From Neospora caninum Liverpool (lineage: Eukaryota; Apicomplexa; Conoidasida; Eucoccidiorida; Sarcocystidae), in NCBI RefSeq assembly GCF_000208865.1, contig NC_018396.1, positions 620,001-684,000 of the forward strand: a DNA stretch of 64,000 nucleotides. The letters run 5' to 3'. Position 1 is the first letter of the stretch, and the number at the start of each line of letters is the position of its first letter. A program made the translations under genes and the position numbers. The notes beneath the pieces are model-generated. The model ran no database searches and was not told the DNA's origin. It saw nothing but the letters and a program-made list of their open reading frames with translations. Positions 12,201 to 22,839 of the stretch are shown here, one piece after another.

Positions 12201-13402
12201 TTGTGTTTATATATATATATATATATATATATAGGAAACAGGGTATGTATAAACATAGGTGTATGAGTGAGGATGGCATGTTGGATGGATATACTGGCCT
12301 ATGTAGCGCCATACATATGCGCACGTATACGCCACTATAGGTAGACGCATACACATCCATATGTATGCATTTTTACATAGGTACCAAGCATATATATATA
12401 TATATATATATGTATATCTAGAGAGAGAGAGCAGGTGGAGTCGGGCTGCGGTGTCTGTGCGGCGGACATTGGTTTTCGTGAGGCTGTCGCTCATTTTTTG
12501 CAGTTTGAAATTGCAAAGAGTCAAGCGAATCACCTGCTTCGCATTCGGAGCGTGCTGAGGTGAGCGTCGAGGAAGAAGTGCGGGGGTTGCCTGCACCCGA
12601 AGCAGTTTTCCCGGGAGGCGTTCTCTCCAGTTTTCTTTTCTCTCCCAGGGCCGTCCACGCCTCCGCCCCGCACGACCTCTCTCGGAGGGTTGAGAAAAGC
12701 CGTTTTTCATTTCCTTGTTTCGCTCCCGAAAAAACCGTGTTTTTGCGCGTCCGATTTGTGGCAGTTTGTGTCGCTCCACAATTGTGCCTCTCTCGGTGTT
12801 TTTGCTTTTCCTGCCTTTCCCTCCGGTTTTCGATCGCGCATGCTGCGTCTTCCCCTGACTCGTCTCTTCCCCCACTTCTCTTCAGACGCATGCACGCCCA
12901 AGCAGAAGCCGCAGCTCAACAGCAAGCTGACAGTTCTTCTTCTCCTTCTTCTCCTTCTCCTTCTTCTCCTTCTCCTCCTTCTCCTTCTTCTCCTTCTTCT
13001 TCTCCTCCGGCTTCTTCTCCGTCTTCACGCGCTTCGCGTCGCGGTCCAGGCGGCTTCCAGTCTTTGCGTCAGCGAGCGTTTTCTGCCGCAGAGCGACAAC
13101 GCCGTGCGTCTCGCCTCGAGCAAATCTTGCAAGAAGCATCTGCATCTCTCGCTTCCGACCCTTCCCTCTCCTCTGTCTCCTCACTTTCTTCTCCGTCTTC
13201 CTCGCCAGCCGCTGGAGGAGAGCCGCGCGGGAAAAGGGAGGACGACGTGCTCCACGACACGGCGGCAGAGACGCAGCGAGATTCGAGTGAAGCACCATTC
13301 GAAGAGGCGGAGTATTTCTCGGAGCCCTCCGAAGAGGAGGCGATGATGAGGTGGTTCGACGCCGGAGAGGAAGAGTTCGAAGCGGAAGAAGATCGTGATT
13401 AA
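9283..13402 (+). CDS. mS23: Mitochondrial ribosomal small-subunit protein mS23
   Basis: Seven exons: 9283-9303, 9779-9942, 10486-10580, 10931-11031, 11807-12034, 12504-12559 and 12886-13402, encoding 393 residues. The conserved N-terminal part has a helix RMRALVAQGLVEPPLW followed by ERAPP, matching the mS23/MRPS23 pattern of a helix, then a PLW turn and a Pro-Pro motif. It continues into NKYLALTQAVLKKYP and a long Ala/Arg helix (RRMLLEKEQKM). Family members sit in the body of the mitochondrial small subunit. The protein is about twice the length of human mS23. Exon 7 adds a Ser/Pro tract encoded by a TTC microsatellite and an acidic tail rich in Glu and Asp. No strong cleavable presequence is seen. 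Intron 5 contains four (TA)n arrays. Confidence 0.8.
12090..12420. repeat. (TA)n microsatellite cluster in mS23 intron 5
   Basis: Four separate TA arrays at about 12091-12116, 12144-12163, 12209-12233 and 12390-12411 within one 469-base intron, separated by GTATG/CATAC-rich spacers. Confidence 0.9.
12928..13025 (+). repeat. TTC trinucleotide repeat in mS23 coding exon 7
   Basis: An interrupted TTC/TCC array read in the Ser (TCT/TCC) and Pro (CCT) frame, giving an SSPSSPSPSSP-like tract. Being in frame and trinucleotide-based, its length could vary between strains without breaking the frame. Confidence 0.85.
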
Positions 13403-14775
13403 TTTTCTTGTGCAGCTAGAGACGCTCCAGGCTCTTCTCAAGAGCTCTCTCTCTCCCTCTCGGGCACTAGGGTCCAGCTTGCTGTTCTGTCCGAGGCCCG
13501 AGCCTCCCTGGCAGACTCCCACCTCATACCTGCGTCACGCGTGGAAACGCGGCGCACTTCTGTCAGTTTCGCCTCAGCAGCTTTGAAAACTTTGTCGCGC
13601 CCTCAATTGATTTGGTTAAAGTATAAAATGCATATCTTTCTAACCATCTCTCTCTCTATATATATATATATATATCCCTCGGACGTGTATGTAGAACGAG
13701 GGTAAAGTGTCCGAAATTCTGTGGATACGTGAAGATGCACCGGCGCGAGTCGACAGAAAGTCGCGAGCTCTGACTTCGCTTCTCAGCTGCTGCTCTCGGC
13801 ACCTCTCTTCAAAAAACTTGTCATTTCTTCATGTACGCTTAAGCACTCTTCAAACTCTTGTGTACACTTCTATATACCCATATATTCACATACTGAGGTA
13901 TATGCATACCTCTCTATATGTATATATGTGTGTAAAAATATACATATATGAACCTGTATGCAGTCGCTGTGTAAATGTAGATACGGGCACATGGCTTTGC
14001 GTTTTTCGCTGTCCAGCGAGGTGTCGGTTTTTGCGTTTGCGTGCACATCTGCATGTGCATCTGTTTCTTTATTCAACGATATCGAGGGAATTCCGCTCCG
14101 GTTCAAGACGGAAAGAGACGTGCTAAGTTATGGGCCATGAAAACCTTGCATTCCCCTTTCTTGAAAATGGAAGCGGGCGGCGTGCTGGCAGGGAACACCT
14201 CTAGAACAACAACCGGAAGTTCGAAAGGCCAGGCAGACACGCGAGGCCTCGACGGAACCACCGAAACACACGACTTTCAACTGCTTAAAAAGGATCGCTC
14301 TTATAAGGCCGATCCATCCATATGCATATATGCATGTCGATCCATAGATATATACACATAAATATTTAACGGACCTATATATAATTATATAGATAGACAG
14401 ATACGCGGAGGTGGAGTTGTTTGTACACGGAGTACGCACAGTGCAAGGTCGTTCAAAGTGTGGGAAGAGACAGTGACTAAGAGCACCGTCTAATGGGCAA
14501 CTTTAAAAAAACGAAACGCGGCGAGGAAACGAGGAGCCCAAGGGAGAAAGAAGGCGACGTCGTTTGGTTGACAGGCCGGGGTTGTTCTTCCGGCGATTTG
14601 CCGAGCTTTTCAGAAAGCCTCGAATCCTCCCTCGCTCTTCTCGACTGCTCAATCGTCTTGACATTCTTTCGTCCACCTTGTTCTTCATCTTTTCGGTTTT
14701 TCTCCTTCCCGTTTGCGTTCTGTTGAGTGCGCCCACCTCGCGAGTGTCTCGAGCCGCTGACGGTGTCTCCGGCGT
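13403..14775. other. Convergent 3' intergenic region between mS23 and PPIL4
   Basis: Tail-to-tail spacer; no gene seen. It is more AT-rich than the surroundings, with a (TA)n array at 13657-13675 and degenerate ATATGTATATA stretches at 13870-13960 and 14320-14400. Confidence 0.5.
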
Positions 14776-15667
14776 TCAATGTCTTGCTTTCTTCTTTTTC
14801 TTCTCGCTGTCCGAGCTGTCCCTGTCACTCGACGCCCGCTTTGTCTTTCTTCGCCTCCCCCGTTCTCTCTCCCTCTCGCTGCGTGTGTCTATGTCTCGCC
14901 ACGCCTCTCTGTCGCTCCGTCGCTTCTCGTCTCTCCCCCCTCTCTTTCTCCTCTCCTCTGTGTCCGAGGACGACCGGTCGTCTGCACTCCCCCTTCGCCC
15001 TCTTTGTCTCCTTCTCTCTTCGTCTCTCCTTCTCTCTTCGTCTCTCCTTCTCTGATATCTCCTCTCCTCGTCTCTCCTTCTGTCTCCCCTGTCTCGCTCC
15101 CGCCTCATCTCGTGCCGACACAGCTCACTGCCCCTCTCACGGCCTCTTCCTGTATCTGCTTCATCCCACCCAGACGCTCTCTGTCCTCGCTCTCTCTGCG
15201 CGGCGCTCGACGGCGCGGCTGCGTCCGAGAAACCGCGCGCGGAGTCGGGCGCGCCTGAGGAAGAAGAGACCGGACGAGAAGAGATAGAGGCAGACGAGGC
15301 AAGTGGATTTGGCGGCTTCTGGAGGCTGCGAGGTTGGAAACCCGAGGTTTTCTTTTCGCCGTCTTCACTCTTCTGGCGGTTCCCAAATTGTTTGTACTTT
15401 TGCCACTCCTTCGCCACAGACTGGCTAAAGTCCACGTGGATCCTGCAAAACCGGAAAAACGCACAAAAAACGTGGCCAGCCACTACCTCTACACATTTAC
15501 GCGCAAATATCGACGGACTTCTCCAGCTGCGTCGACGTACATGTATTTGCATAGAGCGGTTCCGTAGGCATACCTCCACGTATATGGACAAATGCGCATG
15601 CCCATAGAAAGATGAATATGCACTTACACATACATGCATATGCACCCACACTCATACATATACATAT

Positions 15668-15707
<40 letters not shown>

Positions 15708-18319
15708 AGATGTGCGTGAGTGTCAAAATAAAACGACAGACTTTCGAATTGGTTTGTCTCTGATCAAGGCAGGGGAGACGGAGAGATCAAAGAGTTTTTT
15801 CTGTTTGAACCGACCTTCTGTCGTCGATCAAAACATTTTGCATCTTGAAGTAAGCGAGCTCGCAGGCGCTACTCTCTCGGAAGGTGATGAAGGCGTACTG
15901 CAAGCTGCGACCAGTCTTCCAGTCGCGAATGATGTCACACGCCAAAATATCTCCGAACCTACACAAAGCAAAAACCGACAGTCTCACGTTCCTGTCTCCG
16001 GCCTTCACAATCGCTTTCTGTCTCTGTCTTGCGTGCGGTGTCTGTATCGCCTTCCCTGTCTGTATTTGCATATGTGCTTATCTCTATATCGCCTCCTTGC
16101 TCTCGCCCCCTGGAGATCCATACAATTATAGATGTGCATATATGGCTCGCTTTGTCCCTGTCTTTCCTCTCTTTTCCGCGCTTTCCGCTTCTGCCTCGCG
16201 CTGTCTCTCCCTTGCGGCCTGTTTCTGGCCTTCGGGGAGGCGGCGCTTCTCGCTGCGAAAAAGACCGTCCACGCCTTGCCCCTTTGCTCACCGCCCTTTT
16301 TTCGCCGCTTTGTTGTCGCCTTTTATCTCCGCTTTCTTTGCCTACCGAGCGAAGACGGTCTGGAGGTCTTCGTCTTGCGTCACAGGGTTCAACTTTGCAA
16401 CAAAGAGAACGTTGTCCGGCGGCTTCGCATCTGCGTCGGGCAAATCGCCCAAGATCTCCAGCGTCACTGGAGAGAAGAAAGCGAAAGGAAAACGAAGGAA
16501 CGTGAGGAAAAGGAAAAACAGCAAGCAAAGGAAAAGAAGCCGCGACGAGGGAACGGAAAAAGAACAGAAAGACAAAGATGAAGACGAACGAGAGGGAGAA
16601 AGAGAAGAGAAAGAAGACGAAGCAAGAGAACACAGTGAAGGAGAACAAAGTGGAGAAAGAGAAGAAGAAAAACGACGAGGAAGGGGCGGAAAAGGCGAGG
16701 TACCAGGAGGGCCAAAGGCGATGGTTCTGGGAGTGCCTCCTTGCCGCTTTTTTGTTAACAAACCCCACCTTTTCTTGCTTCTGCCTCTTTCTTCTCGATC
16801 TTCTCGATAACCAAAACCTCATCGAGGTCTTCGTCGTCGCTCGCAACTTCTTCGACAAGAGGCAAAGGAGACGCCACCGAGCGGTCGACGAGGAAAGCAG
16901 GATCGTCAAACGGATCGTCCAGCACGAACGCATGCAAAATGCGAATCGGCTGAACAGAAAAAGCCGCAGAAAGCAAGAAAACAAAGCGACATGCGTACAC
17001 GCATACTCTCATTAATCCATGCGTCAACACTAACGCCAGACTCGTACACACTCACAGAATCGAATAGATGTATCTATTCATTAGAAAATGCATATCTGCA
17101 TACTACTGGTCTTAGATCAAAAACACGCATAAATCTGCATATATACAATGCGTAAATAGATATATATATATATATATACATGTATCGGATTAGGCATTCT
17201 ACGTATCCTTGAGCTCGTAAAAGGCCTGGGAACAGGATGGTTCCAACTCGCACGAGGAAACGCGAAAAGAGAGGTTGTGCAGGTTCCTTGCTCGCGATGT
17301 CTCCCTCTGTTTGAGTGGTTCCCTGTGGTGTGTGTGTCGGCCCCCTCCTCGCGCGTGCGCACACTTAGCGGGACGAAGTCGTCGTCGACAAAGGTCAGAT
17401 TGATTTTTTCCAGGATGTCGACGCCCTCCGCCACCCGGCCAAAGATGGTGAGGTTCCTTTCGTCGAGGAAGGGGATTTTGTCTCTCAGCGTGATGTAGAA
17501 AACGCTGGTGTTTCCGTCCCCGTCCTTCTCCGTCCCTCGCCCCCCAGTGGGGACCCACCCCACAACCCCACACACGTCGTGTTTCCTTGTCTTGATCTTG
17601 CTGTCTCCTTCGCCCTCGTCTGGGCAGAAGCGGGCGGTCGGCGGCGCGCGTGGGGCGCGCCGCGAGGCGCCTGAAGAGGACGGGAGAGCGAAGTCAGGAA
17701 ACTTCGGGAAGGAGTGGCTGAGAAAGTCCACTGAGCTGAAGAACGACGTGCGCCCTACGAGGGAAGGCGCCTTCGGAGCGACACGGCCTGTGGAGACCTC
17801 TGGACGATTTGTGTCCTCTCGGCTCTCTGCCGGCGAGGAGCCTCGGCCGTCGCCAGAAGAGAAGGAAGACACGGGCGCAGCACTCGGCTCTGCTTTCACA
17901 GAGACCTCGCTGGACAGCTGAAGAGAAGAGGCGGGCTGGAGAACCTTCGACGAGGACGGGGCAAGCGCGCTTTCGCCTCGCTCCGTCTTCAGAGGCGCCG
18001 CAGGCTGCGCGGCGGGTGGAAGACGGAGAGAGACCTCGCCGCTCTCGACCAGGGTCTGTATACCCCAGACGCTGCAGCCGTGTCGGTCTTCTTCGCCGGC
18101 TTTCCCCAAGAGTTGGAGCCCTGCCACGTTCCAGCGCGGATCCGCCGTGACCGGTGCGCCAGCGTGCGCGAGGAAGTTCTTCTCGACTCTGTGGAAGGCG
18201 ACATTGTTGAAGAACTTTGCTTTCGATAGCTTGAGGAAGTTGTAGGACGAGAACGGGGCGTCGTCTGTGAAGAGGTCAATCACAATCTCCCCCACATTCG
18301 TCTGGAGAAGAACCGACAT
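14776..18319 (-). CDS. PPIL4: Cyclophilin-RRM-RS protein, PPIL4 family
   Basis: Five minus-strand exons: 18319-17363, 16949-16769, 16466-16346, 15958-15815 and 15442-14776, giving 689 residues. The start [17 protein letters not shown] and [11 protein letters not shown] are typical of PPIL4 (AtCYP59/Rct1 relatives), nuclear cyclophilins tied to transcription and splicing. The cyclophilin fold covers about residues 1-75 and 250-320, interrupted by an insert of about 170 residues rich in Ser, Pro and Ala. The linker LDDPFDDP and the RRM (about 395-478, RNP1 LQYAFITF, then NVLIDDRR and IHVDFSQSV) are very well conserved. The last 200 residues are an Arg/Asp/Glu/Ser (RS/RD) tail. Cyclophilin active-site positions are degenerate: FLAHAGAP replaces FxxQxGDP, and FLDERN stands where W121 and H126 lie in CypA. 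Isomerase activity is therefore doubtful. Confidence 0.93.
15000..15060 (-). repeat. 18-base tandem repeat encoding RRDEER in the PPIL4 tail
   Basis: About three copies of a unit of type CGTCTCTCCTTCTCTCTT on the plus strand. On the coding strand they give repeated RRDEER blocks of the RS/RD tail. Confidence 0.75.
15671..15704. repeat. (TA)n microsatellite in PPIL4 intron 4
   Basis: About 17 TA dinucleotides inside the intron between the RRM exon and the RS-tail exon. Confidence 0.9.
17159..17179. repeat. (TA)n microsatellite in PPIL4 intron 1
   Basis: About ten TA dinucleotides about 180 bases downstream, in the gene direction, of the donor at 17362-17361. Confidence 0.85.
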
Positions 18320-18790
18320 GGTCCCGCGCAGGTGGAGAGGCGGCTCAGAAAGCCGATCGCGAGAGGGAAGGAAGCGGGCGAGGCGGAGGGAACAAGCGGC
18401 CAGGGACGAAAAGGAAAGGGGCTGGAAGCGGGGAAACGCGCTTCAGCTCCGCGCCGAACAAGAGCGCTGGCGAAGCAGAGGCGCGCGAAACACGAAACAG
18501 GTTCGTGGATAGTAAGCTGTGGCGTTACATACACACTCTTCAGAGACCGCACGTGCGCCGCGGACGGCAAGGGTTGTGAGGGCCCACCGGGAAGATTTGG
18601 GAGAGACGGAAAACAACGGAGGAAATGCAGAGAAGCGCGAGCACGCGAGACAGGCGTCTTTTCCGCAAGTTCGGGTTCGAATGCGGAAAACAAAAGAGGA
18701 AAACCTGGTGGAGAGGAGCGCAGCTCGCGGCGCTTTTTCGTACACCTCAAAATGCAGGCCACGCTGGAAGGTGTACATGCAGCTCAGAAG

Positions 18791-18840
18791 GCGCGCCGTG
18801 GAGAGGCGAGACGCGCCGTGGAGAGGCGAGGCGCGCCGTG
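18791..18840. repeat. 20-base GC-rich tandem repeat upstream of PPIL4
   Basis: Two and a half copies of a unit close to GCGCGCCGTGGAGAGGCGAG, about 470-520 bases upstream of the PPIL4 ATG. The unit junction contains CGAGACG, close to the WGAGACG element known from Toxoplasma promoters. Confidence 0.85.
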
Positions 18841-19679
18841 CCGCACAGGAGCCCCAGAAAGAAGTTTTGTTCCCTTGCTCTTCTGCGCAACTCCAGCTTG
18901 CGCGTTGCCGCTTCGGGAGGCGGCTAAGGGTATCTCACCGCAAGAGAAAAGGGGCTCTTTTCTCATTCGATGCTGTGAAGGAGGACGCAGACCCAGCGAG
19001 CAAGAGGGCGAGGCACGAAGAAGTGGAGGAAAGAAGAGAGGAGACGTTCCTTTTTCAAAAAAAAAGATTTTCGTAACTGCGTCTTCCTCCGAGTCTCAAG
19101 AAAGAAAAGAAACACTCTGTGCTGTCTGTGCATCTGGGGCCTCGGGTGGATCACGACTCTCCGCTTCGTGTCTCCCGTTCTCTTGTCCGTGTCCTCTCTC
19201 GTTTCACACACTCCCAATACACAAACAAGTCTTCTTGTTTTCTGCTTTCCATTTGTGAGCGGAATCGCATGCGGTCTCCAGTCTTATCATTGTCTCTTTT
19301 TCTGCGCTGTCTCTTCGCTCGGCTGGCGTTTTTCTAGCGGACCGGAAAATCTGCATGCGTTTTCCTCAGGGCGTTATGAGCCGGCCAGCGCGGGCGCGGT
19401 GCGGTCGAGCCCTAAAAAGGAGCGAAAGGTTCGCGCTACAACAGAGTTCTTTCCGTGGTGTTTTGCTGAAGGGAAAGACCTCTCTGCCTGTGAAATGGCG
19501 ACAGCAAAAACGAGGAGTTGCGCCTTTCCTTTTACACAAATTTCGCAAGGCATCGCATCCAACACCGCTGCGCACAGGAGGATGCCTCAGGCGGACGGTT
19601 GCTTTCATGTAATACAAATAATTTTTTGTAAGCTCTAGTAAACGGCGGCTGTAACTATAACGGCCCAAAAGAGGAGATA

Positions 19680-19880
19680 TATATACACTTCATATATGTA
19701 CATTTCCTATATATATATATATATACATGTAAATATACATAATATATGAACTCAGGAGATACAGAAATATATGTGATATATACACAGAGAGAGATGTATA
19801 TGCGATATATATGCGTATCTTATATGCATATCCATATATAGAATATATATATATATATATGTATATAGAGAGAGAGACAA
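19680..19880. repeat. AT-rich microsatellite cluster
   Basis: Interspersed TATATA, ATATGTA and GAGAGA blocks, including (TA)n arrays at about 19710-19726 and 19843-19860. Intergenic. Confidence 0.8.
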
Positions 19881-22494
19881 AGAGAGAAAGAGAGAGATTC
19901 AGGGAGAGAGAGCCGCTGTTGTGTGTACCAGGCAAGGTGTTTCTTTGATCAATTGTTTATCCTACTGGCACTCCCAAATTCTTTCGAGGAGAGAAGGAAG
20001 CTCGAGAGACCTCGGCGAGGAAAGACCCTTTCTCTTGAGGTGCCGCCCTTTTTTTTCTCGGTTTTCAGTCCTCACAGAAAGCAAACGAAACTGTCTAGGA
20101 AAGGCAAAACCACGTTTTCGTTTCCACACTTGAGCCTGGTGGTAGTGTAGCTTCCTTGCATTTCTTCGCCACGCACCTTTTCTGTCTCATTTGGCTCGGA
20201 AGATCTCACTCGCCCATCCCTTTCTCGCGATGTCTCATTCCAAGTAGTGACATTTGCTGTATGCAAAGAACAGGTAGGCTTTTCCATTTTTCCCCCGCGT
20301 CGGAAGCGTGGAAAACGAGAAGTCTGTTTTGACTGAGAAACTCGACAGCTCCCCAGAGCTCTTCAATCTTCCCTCTCGAGGCCGAGCTTTCTCATTGAAA
20401 CGCCTGCATGAAGCAACTCATTCTTCCCATCTCTGGCCCGGGGTGTACATACAGCTGAACACCTGCTTGACCAGAACAGGCTCCAAGCGAGAGGGGAGAT
20501 GGCCGCTGTGAATCCCGAAAAGCATGTTTTTTTGGAACTGCTAACTCCTAGGCGTTCTCTCGCGTACCCTTTGAGAGGCTTCGCACTTTCCCGATGTTCT
20601 CTCGCGGGAGTTTCTTGGAAATATAGCCGGCCCTTATTCGCCCGTTTCTTCTGCGGGGTAGAAACATGCCTTTTCCCCTCGACCCTAAAAGAGACACGGA
20701 CCTGTGGCCTGGTAGAGCTTCAGGACAAGACTGTGGTTTTGCCTCGTGAGCGGAGGAAGCGAAACTCGCTCTCTTCGATTTCTTTTTACGAGAGGACAAA
20801 CATGCTTTTCCCTGCCAAGAGAAGACGGAAACCCTCCTGGGTTTTCTTCTTCCAAAGAAACGGGCAGAGAGAGAGAAGAGTCCCTCTCCGTCCTCCCTTG
20901 AAGGGCTCAGGTGTCTAGCATTCACACAAAAAGACTGGAAAGAAAACTTTCGACTTCTCCAGATTTGCGGAAGATGGGAAACCACAGAGAGGAGAGTGGA
21001 TCCAGGGAAGGGACACTTTTCCAAGGGCGCTCGAGGAAACGTTTTTTCGTGCCTTTTTCCCCTCTACGCGAGCAGGCCTGTCAATCTGGACGGTTTATTC
21101 ACTGGCGAGAGTTTGCGTTTTTCGAATCGCTTCGTTGAGTATGCTCTTGTGGCTCTCTTTGAATGGCAGCGGATAGTGGAAGGAATCCTACAGAACCGCA
21201 GACACTGCGTTCCTACACACACATTTGTACACACATGTGTGTATGCCGCGAGTTGCCTATAAACAACTATACACATATGCATGTATATAGCGATGGCCGA
21301 GAATGCAGAAATGCCCCGTTCCATCCCTGCAGGTGTGTTCACACTTACCTCTGAGACACACATGTGAACGCAGGGGCATCCACCAATCTATGAAAAAATG
21401 CCGAGCTGTCCGTGCCGACGGAGCTAGGTATGCGGTCTCCTTCCATTTGCACACATATCCATAGTCATGCATATACGTTTATAATTGAAGAGCGAAACAA
21501 GAAACCGTTCTGCATAGATGAACCCGATTGCCACTACCCTTAGCCTGCATGTGGAAGAAACGGGATAGATTTCCGCAGGCATTCTCAGGCGACCTCTCTT
21601 GAGTCACGCGCACCGCCAAAACGCTAGGTCAGACACAGACACTGAAAAGAGAAAAAAATCTCGTGTAGGCGTTTGTGTGTCGCCGTCCGATGAGGGAAAG
21701 AACACGCTTTCTCCAGTTGTTATTCGCTTTCTTCTAGTCTCACTTTTTTCGACGTGCCGTCTCGGCGCACATCACGCGCCACTATGTCGCTTGCTCAACT
21801 GCTGGACAGCTGGCGTCGTCTTTTCTCCTTTTTCTTTTTTCTTTGGACCAGAAAGCGTCTTTTTTAGACCTGCCCGTGGTGTTTTCTTTTTCAAGTCCGT
21901 CCTTTTCCTCGAGCGGCCGTTCTTACTGTCTCTTCCGGCCTCGTTTTCCCCGTCGGAAACTCTCAGCAATTGCGTTTCTGCCGCGTGTCTCGCCGCCTCA
22001 CATCCCCGAGACAGTTGCGAGATGATTCACACGACCGAGATCCTCGTGATTCGACGATGTTGCTGTCTCTCTCCAGATTTCTCCGCATTTCTGTTTGAAG
22101 TCTCCTCCTCAGCTTCAACGTCGACTTCCGTGGTTCCTTCTTCTCTCCTCTGTCCTTTCCGTCGTTCATTGCCTTCTTTCCCTTCCTCTGACATCTTCTG
22201 TCCGTTTCTTCTCTCCTTTCCTTCTCTCTTATCCTTCTTGCTTCTTCTTTTTGTGCGTTTTCTCCTTTCTCCTTTCCTGTATGCGGTTCCGCGACCTTGT
22301 GCGCCCGTAGCGACAGCCAGCATCTGTGTTTCCTGTCGGTTCCGCGCCCTTCCCCGCTTTTTCTCCCTCTCTTCTTCCGTCTCTGCCATCGAGTCGCCCC
22401 TGCTGCGGAAGGCGCCTAGCGAGGGAGAGAAGCCCAGAGGCCGATTGAGGGAAAAAGAATGCGCGAAAAGACTCAACAGGAAACAATGCGGACC

Positions 22495-22839
22495 AAGTGT
22501 TAACTCAAGAAGAGGGAGAAAGGAGAAGAAAGAAAGTAGAAGAGGGAGATAAGAAAGAGGAGACAAGGAGGAGAAAAAGGAGGAGGAAAGAAGGAGGACA
22601 AGGAGATAAGAAAGAGGAGAGAAGAAGGAAGGGAAAGAGGAGGAGGAGGAGAGAGAAGAAAGAGAAGTAGAAGGAAAGAAGGAGAAGGAGATAAAATCGA
22701 GGAGAGAAGTAGGAGGAACGAAAGGGGAAGGAGAAGGAGGAAAGAAAGGAGAGGAAGGTAGAGAAGAAGGATCAAAGAAAGGAGACGAAGGTAGAAAAGG
22801 AGACGAAGGAGAGAATACAGAGAAAAGGAGTCAAGGAAG
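22495..22839 (+). repeat. Long purine (GGAGAAAGA) tract abutting the MEMO1 start codon
   Basis: About 340 bases of nearly pure A/G on the coding strand ending at the MEMO1 ATG. It is built of imperfect GGAGAAGGA, GAAAGGAGA and GAGGAGGAG units. It probably forms the transcribed leader or core promoter. Confidence 0.8.

Larger units (their letters stand above)
18320..22839. promoter_or_regulatory. Divergent 5' region between PPIL4 and MEMO1
   Basis: Head-to-head spacer of 4.5 kb. No conserved gene was recognised. The longest ATG-initiated frame (20499-20918, +, 139 residues) has no recognisable domain. Landmarks are a 20-base tandem repeat (18791-18840), two GGTGTACAT(A/G)CAGCT elements (18770-18787 and 20442-20460), AT-rich microsatellites (19680-19870) and a long purine tract ending at the MEMO1 start. 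Confidence 0.5.

Noticed and set aside
20499..20918. 139-codon ATG frame in the PPIL4-MEMO1 spacer
   Set aside because: No recognisable family and unremarkable hydrophobicity; could be chance in a 4.5 kb spacer, so left out of the gene list.
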